A stretch of 64,000 nt of DNA. It comes from Jongsikchunia kroppenstedtii DSM 45133 (lineage in GTDB: Bacteria; Actinomycetota; Actinomycetes; Mycobacteriales; Mycobacteriaceae). Location of the stretch: NCBI RefSeq assembly GCF_000380485.1, contig NZ_AQYG01000049.1:1-64000 (forward strand). The letters are read 5' to 3'. Shown here in pieces: positions 26,212 to 35,036 of the stretch (its first letter is position 1; each line of letters begins with the position of its first letter). A program made the position numbers and the translations under genes. Under the pieces are notes generated by a model that did no database searches, was not told where the DNA came from, and saw only the letters and a program-made list of their open reading frames with translations.

Positions 26212-27105
26212 CTAGAGCGCGCCCAACGCGTTCACCCCGGCCAACGCGTCGGCGAACTGATCGAAGACACCCGGTGCGGCGACGAGCGTCAGTGCCCGGT
26301 CGACGGACCGGGAGTCCGCGGCGGGCGTCATGACCCGAGCGCCGGCCTCGGACGCGATCAACGATCCGGCCGCCCAGTCCCACGGACTGAGCCCGTGCTC
26401 GTAGTGCACGTCGGCCTGACCGGATGCCACCATGCACAGATCCAGTGCCGCCGAACCGATTCGGCGGATATCGCGCACCCTGGGCAACAGGTCGGCGACC
26501 ACGGCACCCTGTGCGCGCCGCAGCTCGGCGTCGTACCCGAACCCGGTGGCCACCAACGCCACATCGAGATCGGCGATGTCGTTGCAGCTCAGCGGAATCT
26601 CCCCGCCGGGCGCCGCGGCACCGGATCGACAGCAGGCCCCGTCCCCGCGTGCGGCGTGGTAGGCGACGTCGCGTGCCACGTCGACGACGGCGCCGGCAAC
26701 CGACACGCCGTCGATCTGCGCCGCGATCGAAACCGCGTATGCCGGAACGCCGTACAGGAAATTGACGGTCCCGTCGATCGGGTCGACCACCCAGCGCACC
26801 CCGCCGGGCACCTCGATGCTGCCGCCCTCCTCCTCGCCGAGGATCGCGTCGTCGGGTCGCAGGGCCGCCAGCCGATCTCGGATCAATGCCTCGGCCTCGG
26901 TGTCGGCCACCGTGACCGGGTCGGTACGGCTGCTCTTGGTGGCGACGGCGGCCGCACGGTCGCGCGCCTCGTGCCCGAACAGCTCCGGCCGGCGCCGACG
27001 AATATGCGCGGCTGCGGCCAGCGCGACTTCCAGTGCGATCTCCCGCAACTCGGTCGCCGACACCGCATCACTCGATGAATCACTCACCACTCCATCGCAA
27101 CACAC
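26212..27105 (-). CDS. suhB: Inositol monophosphatase family protein SuhB
   Basis: 297 residues. Mg2+-dependent phosphatase of the IMPase fold, cleaving inositol-1-phosphate and related esters. In mycolic-acid bacteria this feeds inositol into phosphatidylinositol, mycothiol and lipoglycans. Motif 1 is RWVVDPIDGTVNFLYG, preceded by ILGEEEGG (metal-binding glutamates). Motif 2 is SPWDWAAGSLIASEAGARV. Several GTG codons lie at the 5' end (27105, 27090, 27087), so the start is uncertain by up to six codons. Divergent from ppgK. Confidence 0.92.
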   Translation of the reverse strand: MCCDGVVSDSSSDAVSATELREIALEVALAAAAHIRRRRPELFGHEARDRAAAVATKSSRTDPVTVADTEAEALIRDRLAALRPDDAILGEEEGGSIEVPGGVRWVVDPIDGTVNFLYGVPAYAVSIAAQIDGVSVAGAVVDVARDVAYHAARGDGACCRSGAAAPGGEIPLSCNDIADLDVALVATGFGYDAELRRAQGAVVADLLPRVRDIRRIGSAALDLCMVASGQADVHYEHGLSPWDWAAGSLIASEAGARVMTPAADSRSVDRALTLVAAPGVFDQFADALAGVNALGAL

Positions 27106-27204
27106 ACCCGGCGCGGTGGCAGCGGCTAGTCTCGTCTAGCACCCGTCACCACGCCGCGGCTCGATGACGCGCATCGTGCGCCGCCACTTCATCAAGGAGG
27201 ACGC

Positions 27205-27978
27205 ATGGCCGTCACCCAGGCATCCGGGGTCAAGCACGGCTTCGGGGTCGACGTCGGCGGATCGGGCATCAAGGGCGGCATCGTCGACCTTGACGCCGGG
27301 CAACTCGTCGGCGATCGATTCAAGGTTCTGACACCGCATCCGGCCACCCCGCAGTCGGTCGCCAGCGGGGTCCGCGAGGTCGTCGACCACTTCGGCTGGA
27401 CGGGTCCGGTCGGCATCACCCTGCCGGCGGTCATCGCCGCCGGCGTCTGCCGCACCGCGGCCAACATCGACCCCGCCTGGATCGGCACCGAGGTCTACCC
27501 GCTGTTCGCCGCCGAGTTGGGCGATCGCGATCTGGCCGTCCTCAATGACGCGGACGCGGCCGGCATCGCCGAGGACGCACACGGCGCCGGACACGGCCGC
27601 AACGGCGTCACGATGCTGCTCACGCTCGGCACCGGAATCGGGTCGGCGATCATCCAGAACGGCGTGCTGCTGCCCAATACCGAACTCGGCCATCTCGAGG
27701 TCGACGGCAAGGAGGCCGAGCACCGCGCGTCGTCAAAAGTCAAGGAGGACAAGGACTGGTCGTACCAGCGCTGGGCCAAGGAGGTCTCCCTCGTGCTGGA
27801 GACCTACGAGAAGCTCTTCTGGCCCGATCTGTTCATCGTCGGCGGCGGAATCAGTCGTAAGGCAGACAAATGGATCCCGATGCTGACCAATCGGGTTCCG
27901 GTTGTGCCGGCCGAACTGCGCAACAACGCGGGCTTGGTCGGCGCCGCGATGGCGGTGGACACCGGCCTGCGACCCTAA
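27205..27978 (+). CDS. ppgK: Polyphosphate glucokinase
   Basis: 257 residues, ROK-fold kinase that phosphorylates glucose using polyphosphate or ATP. Phosphate-binding motif GFGVDVGGSGIKGGIVDL, catalytic aspartate in AVLNDADAAGIAE, and LLTLGTGIGSAIIQ are visible. The polyphosphate-type signature SSKVKEDKDWSYQRWAKEVS and FIVGGGISRKADKWIP separate it from plain glucokinases. A strong ribosome-binding site AAGGAGGACGC precedes the ATG. The stop codon sits in the loop of a terminator-like hairpin. Confidence 0.96.
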   Translation: MAVTQASGVKHGFGVDVGGSGIKGGIVDLDAGQLVGDRFKVLTPHPATPQSVASGVREVVDHFGWTGPVGITLPAVIAAGVCRTAANIDPAWIGTEVYPLFAAELGDRDLAVLNDADAAGIAEDAHGAGHGRNGVTMLLTLGTGIGSAIIQNGVLLPNTELGHLEVDGKEAEHRASSKVKEDKDWSYQRWAKEVSLVLETYEKLFWPDLFIVGGGISRKADKWIPMLTNRVPVVPAELRNNAGLVGAAMAVDTGLRP

Positions 27979-27990
27979 GGTCGCAGGCCG
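27963..27990 (+). terminator. Hairpin terminator overlapping the ppgK stop codon
   Basis: A perfect 12-bp stem (CGGCCTGCGACC with GGTCGCAGGCCG) with the 4-base loop CTAA. The loop contains the TAA stop of ppgK at 27976-27978. No T-run follows, as is usual for actinobacterial terminators. It isolates ppgK from sigA. Confidence 0.75.
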
Positions 27991-28008
27991 CTCCCGCATC
28001 CTTGTCGT

Positions 28009-28014
28009 TACAAT
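28009..28014 (+). promoter_or_regulatory. Possible -10 element of a sigA promoter
   Basis: TACAAT occurs about 109 bp before the sigA start, just after the ppgK hairpin. It matches the TANNNT consensus. No good -35 is seen at 17 bp spacing, so this is a weak candidate. Confidence 0.3.
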
Positions 28015-28122
28015 GGAACGGTCCGGTTCACACCGGGGAAGCCAATCCCAGCGCCGACCGCCATCACGGGCGTATTTTCGCCTGCGTATGACAGCTCAGC
28101 GGTCAGTCCCGAAAGGTCGTAC

Positions 28123-29649
28123 GTGGTAGCCAGCATATTCCGTTCGTCGGCAAAGAAATCCGAAGTCGACGCCAAGGATTCGGCCGAGAAGGAAGCCGCC
28201 CCGGCGAAGAAGGCACCGGCCAAGAAGGCCGCCGCCAAGAAGGCGGCTCCGGCGAAGAAAGCACCGGCCAAGAAGGCTCCCGCGAAGAAGGCCGCCCCGG
28301 CGAAGAAAGCACCGGCCAAGAAGGCCGCCGCCAAGAAGGCAGCTCCGGCGAAGAAGGCCGCCGCCAAGAAGGCACCGGCCAAGAAGGCCGCGGCGACCGG
28401 CTCGGCCGCGACCCGCGCGAAGAAGGCCACGTCCAAGGCCGGCCCCGAGACCGAGTCCGATGAGGATGAGGTCGACGGCCCCGGTTCGATCGACGACATC
28501 GACGCTCCCGATGGCGAGCTCGACGTGGAGGATGTCGACGTCGAGGAGGTGGCGGTCGAGGAGGCCCCGGCCAAGGGCGGCAAGGACGCCAAGAAGAAGG
28601 CCGCCGGCAAGTCCGACGAGGAAGAGATCGAGGAGCCGTCCGAGGCGGACAAGGCCTCCGGCGACTTCGTCTGGGACGAGGAGGAATCCGAGGCGCTGCG
28701 ACAGGCCCGCAAGGATGCCGAGCTGACGGCGTCGGCAGACTCGGTGCGTGCGTACCTGAAGCAGATCGGCAAGGTCGCGCTCCTCAACGCCGAGGAAGAG
28801 GTCGAGCTGGCCAAGCGCATTGAGGCCGGCCTCTATGCCACCGAGTGGATCCGCCGTAAGGCCGAGGCCGGCGAGAAGCTGACCACCGCCCAGCGCCGCG
28901 ACTACCTGTGGATCTCGCGCGACGGCAACCGCGCCAAGAACCACCTCCTCGAGGCCAACCTGCGACTGGTCGTCTCGCTCGCCAAGCGCTACACCGGCCG
29001 CGGCATGGCGTTCCTCGACCTCATCCAGGAAGGCAACCTGGGCCTCATCCGCGCGGTCGAAAAGTTCGACTACACAAAGGGTTACAAGTTCTCGACGTAC
29101 GCCACCTGGTGGATCCGACAGGCGATCACCCGCGCGATGGCCGACCAGGCCCGCACCATCCGTATCCCGGTGCACATGGTCGAGGTCATCAACAAGCTGG
29201 GCCGTATCCAGCGCGAGCTGCTGCAGGACCTGGGCCGCGAGCCCACTCCGGAAGAGCTCGCCAAGGAGATGGACATCACGCCGGAGAAGGTGCTGGAGAT
29301 CCAGCAGTACGCCCGTGAACCGATCTCCCTCGACCAGACCATCGGCGACGAAGGCGACAGCCAGCTCGGCGACTTCATCGAGGACTCCGAAGCCGTCGTC
29401 GCGGTCGACGCGGTCAGCTTCACGCTGCTCCAGGATCAGCTGCAGTCGGTGCTCGAGACGCTGTCCGAGCGCGAGGCCGGCGTCGTGCGGCTGCGGTTCG
29501 GACTCACCGACGGTCAGCCGCGCACGCTGGACGAGATCGGCCAGGTCTACGGCGTCACGCGCGAGCGCATCCGGCAGATCGAGTCGAAGACGATGAGCAA
29601 GCTGCGGCACCCGAGCCGCTCGCAGGTGCTGCGCGACTATCTCGACTAA
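28123..29649 (+). CDS. sigA: Primary RNA polymerase sigma factor SigA
   Basis: 508 residues from a GTG preceded by GAAAGG. The first ~90 residues carry a lysine/alanine/proline repeat, then an acidic linker. Region 1.2 is [20 protein letters not shown]. Region 2 is [20 protein letters not shown] with [20 protein letters not shown] (2.3-2.4). Region 3 contains [20 protein letters not shown]. Region 4 has [20 protein letters not shown], ending [16 protein letters not shown]. Directs housekeeping transcription. Followed by a hairpin and the small DUF7455 gene. The long low-complexity N-terminus is typical of actinobacterial SigA. Confidence 0.98.
   Translation: MVASIFRSSAKKSEVDAKDSAEKEAAPAKKAPAKKAAAKKAAPAKKAPAKKAPAKKAAPAKKAPAKKAAAKKAAPAKKAAAKKAPAKKAAATGSAATRAKKATSKAGPETESDEDEVDGPGSIDDIDAPDGELDVEDVDVEEVAVEEAPAKGGKDAKKKAAGKSDEEEIEEPSEADKASGDFVWDEEESEALRQARKDAELTASADSVRAYLKQIGKVALLNAEEEVELAKRIEAGLYATEWIRRKAEAGEKLTTAQRRDYLWISRDGNRAKNHLLEANLRLVVSLAKRYTGRGMAFLDLIQEGNLGLIRAVEKFDYTKGYKFSTYATWWIRQAITRAMADQARTIRIPVHMVEVINKLGRIQRELLQDLGREPTPEELAKEMDITPEKVLEIQQYAREPISLDQTIGDEGDSQLGDFIEDSEAVVAVDAVSFTLLQDQLQSVLETLSEREAGVVRLRFGLTDGQPRTLDEIGQVYGVTRERIRQIESKTMSKLRHPSRSQVLRDYLD
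28195..28395 (+). repeat. In-gene repeat encoding (A)[10 protein letters not shown] units in SigA
   Basis: Twelve consecutive AKK-ending units of five or six residues ([16 protein letters not shown]) span SigA residues 25-91. At DNA level short blocks such as AAGAAGGCACCGGCC recur, so length changes by slippage are possible. The segment is highly basic and resembles histone-H1-like or HU tail sequences. Confidence 0.9.
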
Positions 29650-29662
29650 CGGCTAACGAAAC

Positions 29663-29698
29663 CCGGCGTCGACACGGTATGCCCTGTGTCGGCGCCGG
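29663..29698 (+). terminator. Terminator hairpin after sigA
   Basis: Arms 29663-29675 and 29686-29698 form a 13-bp stem with one G-T wobble (CCGGCGTCGACAC against GTGTCGGCGCCGG), with a 10-base loop. It begins 14 bp after the sigA stop. No T-run. Confidence 0.7.
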
Positions 29699-29857
29699 TT
29701 CCGCACTGTGGAGTACCCCGAAACAGTGAGTAGCGACACACCCGGGACACCCGGGGAACAAAGCTCAGGGCCGGATCGTCTGACAGAGTAGGAGTAGCGC
29801 CTCACCCGAGGCGCCCGCTCGGATCCGGCCATCCAGATGGCCAGGGACGGAGGAATG

Positions 29858-30061
29858 ATGGACATCGCAACTGCTACGACGACCTCTCCCGCCCTCACCG
29901 CTGCCGACCGCTGCGATCGTTGCAGTGCCGCCGCCCGCGTACGCGCATTTCTGCCCGCCGGTGGCGAGCTGCTGTTCTGCCAGCACCACTTCAACGAGCA
30001 CGAGGCCCGCCTGGTCGACCTGGGCGCGACCATCGAGCACGACAGCGATCAGCTGATCTGA
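29858..30061 (+). CDS. DUF7455 small zinc-finger-like protein
   Basis: 67 residues from the second of two adjacent ATGs (MDIATATTTSPALTAADRCD), with GGAGG four bases upstream of the chosen start. Conserved ADRCDRCSAAARVRAFLPAG and ELLFCQHHFNEHEARL give a C-x2-C with a C-x-HH, likely to bind zinc. The same small gene follows sigA in mycobacteria. Function unknown. The gene ends 42 bp before the convergent helicase, with a hairpin between. Confidence 0.9.
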   Translation: MDIATATTTSPALTAADRCDRCSAAARVRAFLPAGGELLFCQHHFNEHEARLVDLGATIEHDSDQLI

Positions 30062-30067
30062 GCGTCG

Positions 30068-30088
30068 CGCCGACGTCATTGGTCGGCG
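30068..30088. terminator. Short hairpin between convergent DUF7455 and helicase genes
   Basis: CGCCGAC and GTCGGCG form a 7-bp perfect stem with a 7-base loop, six bases after the DUF7455 stop. Its position between convergent genes suggests a bidirectional terminator. Confidence 0.5.
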
Positions 30089-30103
30089 TTCGTCGTCCGA
30101 ACT

Positions 30104-31858
30104 TCAGCGCCACTGGCGCAGCTGTGCGATCCGTTCGCGCAGCTGCTCGGCCGTAGCCATCGCCGTCGGCGGTCCACCGAGTGCCGCCCGCAATTCGTTG
30201 TGCACCGCGGCATGCGGCTTTCCGGTGCGCTGGTGGTGCATCGCCACCAGACTGTTGAGTTCGCGCCGCAGCACACCCAGCTGATCGCGCGTCTCGGCCC
30301 GTTCAGTGGCGCCGGAGTTCTCCGCCGCCTTGATCCCGGCCGTACGCGCGGTCACCTGCTCGGCCTGCCTCCGGTTCAACAGATCGCGCACCTGATCGCG
30401 ATCGAGTAGTCCCGGCAGGCCGAGATAGTCGGCCTCCTCGTCGCTGCCGACGAAGGTGGCGGTGCCGAAGGACGATCCCTCATAGATGACCTGGTCGAGC
30501 TCGGCGTCGGCATGCAACGACTGGAACGTGCCCTCGTCTTCGCCGGGCTCGTCCTCCTGCTTGTTGGCCTCCGCGAGCGCCTCGTCCTGCCAGCCGTCGG
30601 ATTCCCGATGCGGCTTGCCGAGCACGTGGTCGCGCTGCTCCTCCAGCTGGCTCGCCAGCTGCAGCAGGACCGGCACGGACGGCAGGAAGACGCTGGCGGT
30701 CTCGCCAGCGCGGCGGGCACGCACGAACCGGCCGATCGCCTGCGCGAAGTACAGCGGTGTCGACGCGCTCGTCGCGTAGACGCCGACCGCGAGGCGCGGG
30801 ACGTCGACGCCCTCGGACACCATGCGCACCGCGACCATCCACTCGTCGTCGGACGCCGCGAACTCGGCGATACGGCTCGACGACTTCGGGTCGTCGGACA
30901 GCACCAGGGTGACCGGCTTGCCGGAGATCGCAGTCAGCAGATCCGCGTAGTCGCGGGCGACCGTCTGGTCGGTTGCGATCACCAGACCACCCGCGTCGGG
31001 CACACCCGAATTGCGCTTCTGCATCAACCGCTTGTGCGCGGCGGTCAGCACCGCCGGGATCCAGTCGCCGTGCGGGTCGAGCGCGGTCCGCCAGGCGCGC
31101 GCGGTGTGTTCGGCCGAGAGCGGCTCGCCCAGCCGCGCGGTGAACTCCTCCCCCGCACTGGTCCGCCAGCTCGCCTGCCCCGAGTAGGCCAAGAACACCA
31201 CGGGACGGACGACGCCGTCGGCGAGGGCGTCCGAGTAGCCGTAGGTGTGGTCGGCCTTGGAGCGCTGCCCGCCGCCCGGCTCGGGCTCGTAGGTGACGAA
31301 CGGGATCGGGCTGTCATCGGACCGGAAGGGGGTTCCGGTGAGCGCGAGGCGCCGGGTTGCGTCGCCGAATGCCTCGCGGATGGCGCCGCCCCAGCTCTTG
31401 GCATCGCCGCCGTGATGGATCTCGTCCAGGATCACCAGCGTCTTGCGGTTCTCGGTGCGCACCCGATGCCGGCTCGGGTGCGACGCCACCTGCGCGTAGG
31501 TGACGACCACGCCGTCGTAGTCGGAGCTGGTCTGGCCGGTCGAGTTGGAGAATTTCGGATCCAGCGAAATCCCCTGGGCCGCAGCCGATGCGGCCCACTG
31601 GAACTTGAGGTGCTCGGTCGGCGCGACGACGGTGATCTTCTCGACGATCCGCGCCTGCAGCAGTTCGGCCGCGAGCCGCAGCCCGAAGGTGGTCTTACCG
31701 GCACCGGGGGTCGCCACCGCGAGGAAGTCGCGCGGGGATGTCGAGAGGTACTTCGTCAGCGCGCGGCGCTGCCACGCACGCAGCGGCGCGCGCTGCGCGC
31801 CGGCGGATGCATCCGAAACGTCAGGGACATCCGAGACATCCTGTGCGGCCGAAGTCAC
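30104..31858 (-). CDS. SF2 DEAD/DEAH-box helicase
   Basis: 584 residues from a GTG at 31858 (VTSAAQDVSDVPDVSDASAG); the much longer frame upstream is antisense to the YihY gene. Motif Q/I region: LRAWQRRALTKYLSTSPRDF and AVATPGAGKTTFGLRLAAEL (Walker A). Motif II is LVILDEIHHGGDAKSW (DEIH). Motif III is LALTGTPFRSD. Motif V/VI is RMVSEGVDVPRLAVGVYATS with YFAQAIGRFVRARR. The last 130 residues are charged and coiled-coil-like. This layout resembles type III restriction/RAD25-like helicases found singly in mycobacterial genomes. No methylase or nuclease neighbour, so not a restriction system. Role unassigned. Confidence 0.88.
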   Translation of the reverse strand: MTSAAQDVSDVPDVSDASAGAQRAPLRAWQRRALTKYLSTSPRDFLAVATPGAGKTTFGLRLAAELLQARIVEKITVVAPTEHLKFQWAASAAAQGISLDPKFSNSTGQTSSDYDGVVVTYAQVASHPSRHRVRTENRKTLVILDEIHHGGDAKSWGGAIREAFGDATRRLALTGTPFRSDDSPIPFVTYEPEPGGGQRSKADHTYGYSDALADGVVRPVVFLAYSGQASWRTSAGEEFTARLGEPLSAEHTARAWRTALDPHGDWIPAVLTAAHKRLMQKRNSGVPDAGGLVIATDQTVARDYADLLTAISGKPVTLVLSDDPKSSSRIAEFAASDDEWMVAVRMVSEGVDVPRLAVGVYATSASTPLYFAQAIGRFVRARRAGETASVFLPSVPVLLQLASQLEEQRDHVLGKPHRESDGWQDEALAEANKQEDEPGEDEGTFQSLHADAELDQVIYEGSSFGTATFVGSDEEADYLGLPGLLDRDQVRDLLNRRQAEQVTARTAGIKAAENSGATERAETRDQLGVLRRELNSLVAMHHQRTGKPHAAVHNELRAALGGPPTAMATAEQLRERIAQLRQWR

Positions 31859-31877
31859 CGGGGTGCTGCTCCTGGGG

Positions 31878-33122
31878 GTGGGGGATGAAAATCGGCGATC
31901 GCTGCCGGCCGATCCGGCGGCAGACCGCGGATCGAAACGGCTGCTGACCGCCGGAGCCACTCTACCGGGGGCCGACACGGCCACGGACACGCCGCGCCCA
32001 TGCGCGACGCACCGCACCGCGATCGGCAATGCTGGTGTCATCGACAACACCGAACCGATCCCGCCGAGACCGACGCCGCCACCTGCCGCGCCGTCGGGTT
32101 CGTCGACGTCGCCGCAGAAGACGTCGGTGCTGTCTGTACTGCGGGCGATTCCCCAGGTTGCCTGGCAGGTCGCCAACAAAGCCTGGGATGACGGCATCTT
32201 CGCCCGGTCAGCCCAGGCGGCGTTCTGGCAGACGCTATCGCTGCCGCCACTGCTGCTCGCACTCCTCGGAACGCTGGGCTCCGTCGCCAGCTGGTTCGGC
32301 CCGGACACGATCGACGCGGTCCGCCGGGGCATCGTCAGCTTCAGCCACCGCATCTTCAGCGAGTCAGTCGTGAACGAGATCATCCTTCCGTCGGTCAACA
32401 ATGTGCTGGCGCATACGCACGGCGAACTGATCTCGTTGGGGTTCATCATGTCGCTGTGGGCCGGGTCGTCGGCGATGTCGAGCTTCATCGACTCGATCGA
32501 TCTGGCGCACGGCCAGCACAAGGTGCGGCACCCGGTCAAGCAGCGGCTCTTCGCGCTGTGGGTGTATCTGGGGTTCCTCGTTGTCGCGATCTTCGCCGTG
32601 CCGATGGTGGCGCTGGGGCCCAGGTATGTGCGCCACATCCTGCCGAAGTCGTGGGAGCCGCTCAGCTCGAACGTCATCGACTACGCCTATTTCCCGGTCG
32701 TCGCGCTGCTGCTGCTGGTCGCCCTGACGACGCTGTACCGGATCGCCCTGCCGCACCCGCTGCCGTGGCGGCGGCTGGCCTACGGGGCCATCCTCGCGGG
32801 CGTCATCTTCTGGTGCGCGAGCGCGGTCCTCCGCGTGTACCTGCAGTACGTCGCGAAGGTCGGCTATTCGTATGGCGCGCTGTCGACGCCGATCGCCTTC
32901 CTGCTGTTCACGTTCTTCCTGGGCTTCGCGATCGTCGGCGGCGCCGAGCTGAACGCGGTCGTCCAGGAACGCTGGCCGGCCAAGCCCACCTACACCGAGC
33001 AGGTGCGCGAATGGGTCAGCTCGAACTCCGGCGAACTCGCCGACCGGATCAAACGCCTACCGACCGGACCGATCCTGCGCCGCGGCGAGCAGGATCCGCG
33101 CCGGCGGCCGGACGACCGCTGA
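31878..33122 (+). CDS. YihY/BrkB-family inner membrane protein
   Basis: Up to 414 residues from a GTG at 31878. The first ~80 residues are proline-rich and poorly conserved, and a later GTG at 32127 (VLSVLRAIPQVAWQVANKAW) is a credible start. Only 19 bp separate the earlier start from the divergent helicase, which favours the later one. The family core has six helices: AFWQTLSLPPLLLALLGTLG, ELISLGFIMSLWAGSSAMSS, VALLLLVALTTLYRIALPHP, then YSYGALSTPIAFLLFTFFLG and VGGAELNAVVQERW, the signature YihY ending. Function unknown; once mis-annotated as RNase BN. Confidence 0.85.
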   Translation: MGDENRRSLPADPAADRGSKRLLTAGATLPGADTATDTPRPCATHRTAIGNAGVIDNTEPIPPRPTPPPAAPSGSSTSPQKTSVLSVLRAIPQVAWQVANKAWDDGIFARSAQAAFWQTLSLPPLLLALLGTLGSVASWFGPDTIDAVRRGIVSFSHRIFSESVVNEIILPSVNNVLAHTHGELISLGFIMSLWAGSSAMSSFIDSIDLAHGQHKVRHPVKQRLFALWVYLGFLVVAIFAVPMVALGPRYVRHILPKSWEPLSSNVIDYAYFPVVALLLLVALTTLYRIALPHPLPWRRLAYGAILAGVIFWCASAVLRVYLQYVAKVGYSYGALSTPIAFLLFTFFLGFAIVGGAELNAVVQERWPAKPTYTEQVREWVSSNSGELADRIKRLPTGPILRRGEQDPRRRPDDR

Positions 33123-33132
33123 CCCGGCGCGG

Positions 33133-33372
33133 TCAGTCGTCCTTCTTCATGCGCTCGTAGATCTTCTTGCACTTCTCGCAGACCGGCGATCCCGGCTTCG
33201 GCGACCGCGTCACCGGGAAGACCTCGCCGCACAGCGCCACCACATGGGTTCCCATGACCGCGCTCTCGGCGATCCTGTTCTTCTTGACGTAGTGGAAGAC
33301 CTTCGGAGTGTCGTCGTCGGTCGATTCGTCCGTGTCGATATCGGGACGGTCCAGAGTCTGTGTCTCGCTCAT
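33133..33372 (-). CDS. DUF3039 zinc-binding protein
   Basis: 79 residues from the ATG at 33372 (MSETQTLDRPDIDTD). Contains VKKNRIAESAVMGTHVVALC then GSPVCEKCKKIYERMKKDD, giving a single Cys plus a CxxC, with a histidine, in a likely zinc site. Family is actinobacterial and unassigned (Rv2708c by position). Convergent with YihY, 10 bp apart, and divergent from DUF3099. Confidence 0.88.
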   Translation of the reverse strand: MSETQTLDRPDIDTDESTDDDTPKVFHYVKKNRIAESAVMGTHVVALCGEVFPVTRSPKPGSPVCEKCKKIYERMKKDD

Positions 33373-33418
33373 GGACCTCATTGTGCGCCCGGTTGACGGC
33401 AGTGGGAAAATAAAGGTT

Positions 33419-33775
33419 ATGGACGCCGAGTCCCGCAACGCGATTCTCATCACCGAGGCACAGCCCTCGCAGCAGGCCCAGCAGAAAGCTCGGGTCCATA
33501 AGTACCTGTTCATGATGGCGTTTCGCGTTCCCGCCCTGGTTATCGCCGGCGTGGTCTACGGCGCCACCCACAACGGCCTGATCGCGCTGGCCATCCTGGC
33601 CGTCTCGATCCCGATCCCCTGGATCGCCGTCCTCATCGCCAATGACCGTCCGCCGCGGGGCAAGCACGAGGTCCGTTTCTACAAGTACGGCCCGCCCGCC
33701 ACACCGTCCCTGGAGTCGCGTAAGCCCACGGCCATCGAGGGCGAAGTCAGCGGCACCATCCGCGACGGCGATTAG
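33419..33775 (+). CDS. DUF3099 membrane protein
   Basis: 118 residues from the ATG at 33419 with AAAGG upstream. Two membrane helices: YLFMMAFRVPALVIAGVVYG and GLIALAILAVSIPIPWIAVL. The N-terminal NAILITEAQPSQQAQQ and the post-helix NDRPPRGKHEVRFYKYG match DUF3099, the mycobacterial gene just upstream of sigB (Rv2709 by position). Function unknown. The divergent gap with DUF3039 is only 46 bp. Confidence 0.88.
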   Translation: MDAESRNAILITEAQPSQQAQQKARVHKYLFMMAFRVPALVIAGVVYGATHNGLIALAILAVSIPIPWIAVLIANDRPPRGKHEVRFYKYGPPATPSLESRKPTAIEGEVSGTIRDGD

Positions 33776-33920
33776 CGCGGTCCGGTGCACCTGACGGCAT
33801 TCCTGTGCCGCCGGCCGCTTTCACCTGTGACTATCGCTGCATGACTGAGCGTCAGCGAACGAATCCATCAACGCAGTGCGCGGGTACCTCGTGCGCGCAC
33901 GGAGCGAAGCGAGTACGCGC

Positions 33921-35036
33921 ATGAGTGTCGATAGCGTCGAGGCCGCGCGGCTCAACTACTTCGGACCGAACTGGTTCGCGTCGGTGATGGGCACCGGGAT
34001 CGTCGCCACCGCCGCCGCATCGCTGCCCGTGCATCCGGCCGGACTACGCGCCTTCGCCGAAGTCGTGTGGGTACTCACCGCTGCCCTGCTCGTGCTGCTC
34101 ATCGGCGCCGTCACGGTGCAATGGATGCGCGACCCCCGAATTGCCCGCAGCCAGGCGCGCAACCCGCAGATGACGCATTTCTACGGCGCGGCACCGATGG
34201 CCCTGCTGACCGTCGCCGCCGGCGCACTCCTCGTCGGCCGGGACCTGATCGGCACCCGCGCCGCGGTCGACCTCGCCTGGGTGCTGTGGACGGCCGGCAC
34301 CCTCGGCGGCCTGTTCACCGCACTCTCCATCCCCTACCTGATGTTCACCCAGCTGGAGGTCGGCCCCGACGCCGCATTCGGCGGCTGGCTCATGCCCGTA
34401 GTGCCGCCGATGGTCGCCGCGGCGTCAGGCGCACTGCTGATTCCGCACATGGCGCCGGGCACCGGGCGGACCACGATGTTCTACGGCTGTTTCGCGATGT
34501 TCGGCCTGTCGCTGTTCGCCGCGCTGATCATCATCACGATGATCTGGAGTCGCCTGGCGCATTACGGCACGTCCGGATCGGCGCGGGTGCCGACGCTGTG
34601 GATCGTGCTGGGCCCGCTCGGCCAGGGCATCACCGCCGCCGGCCTGCTGGGCACCGTCGCCGAGCTCGCGGTCCGGCCCCAATTGGCTTCCGGCATGAAG
34701 GTTTTCGCGGTCCTGTTCGGTGTGCCGGTGTGGGGCTTCGCCGTGCTGTGGATCGGGCTGGCGACGGCACTGACGGTCCGGACGCTGCGCCGCGGCATGC
34801 CGTTCGCGCTGACCTGGTGGAGCCTGACCTTCCCCGTCGGCACCTTCGTCACGGGCACCTCGCAGCTCGCCGCGCATACCGGGCTGCCGCTGTTCAAGGT
34901 CGCCGCCGTGGTGGCCTATATCTGTCTGCTGAGCACCTGGGCGCTGGTGACGATCCGCACCCTGAAGGGCAGCGTCGGCGGCAGCCTGTTCACCCCACCA
35001 CCGCCGCCGGCGACCATCGGTAAGGATCCCAGATGA
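33921..35036 (+). CDS. TDT-family transporter (tellurite-resistance/dicarboxylate type)
   Basis: 371 residues from the ATG at 33921 (MSVDSVEAARLNYFGPNWFA). About ten membrane helices. NYFGPNWFASVMGTGIVATA and WLMPVVPPMVAAASGALLIP are typical of TDT/SLAC1-fold channels (TehA, Mae1, SSU1). It could export tellurite or sulphite, or move dicarboxylates; the sequence does not say which. The stop overlaps the ATG of a SAM methyltransferase by 4 bases, an arrangement recalling tehA-tehB. The pair is an insertion between DUF3099 and sigB relative to M. tuberculosis. Confidence 0.88.
   Translation: MSVDSVEAARLNYFGPNWFASVMGTGIVATAAASLPVHPAGLRAFAEVVWVLTAALLVLLIGAVTVQWMRDPRIARSQARNPQMTHFYGAAPMALLTVAAGALLVGRDLIGTRAAVDLAWVLWTAGTLGGLFTALSIPYLMFTQLEVGPDAAFGGWLMPVVPPMVAAASGALLIPHMAPGTGRTTMFYGCFAMFGLSLFAALIIITMIWSRLAHYGTSGSARVPTLWIVLGPLGQGITAAGLLGTVAELAVRPQLASGMKVFAVLFGVPVWGFAVLWIGLATALTVRTLRRGMPFALTWWSLTFPVGTFVTGTSQLAAHTGLPLFKVAAVVAYICLLSTWALVTIRTLKGSVGGSLFTPPPPPATIGKDPR

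Noticed and set aside
30104-31858. Type III restriction helicase
   Set aside because: The helicase core resembles that family, but there is no methylase, nuclease domain or specificity subunit nearby.
33776-33920. Possible small gene in the 145-bp gap before the TDT gene
   Set aside because: ATG codons are present, but no ribosome-binding site or conserved frame; the GAGCGAAGCGAG stretch looks like ordinary intergenic repeat.
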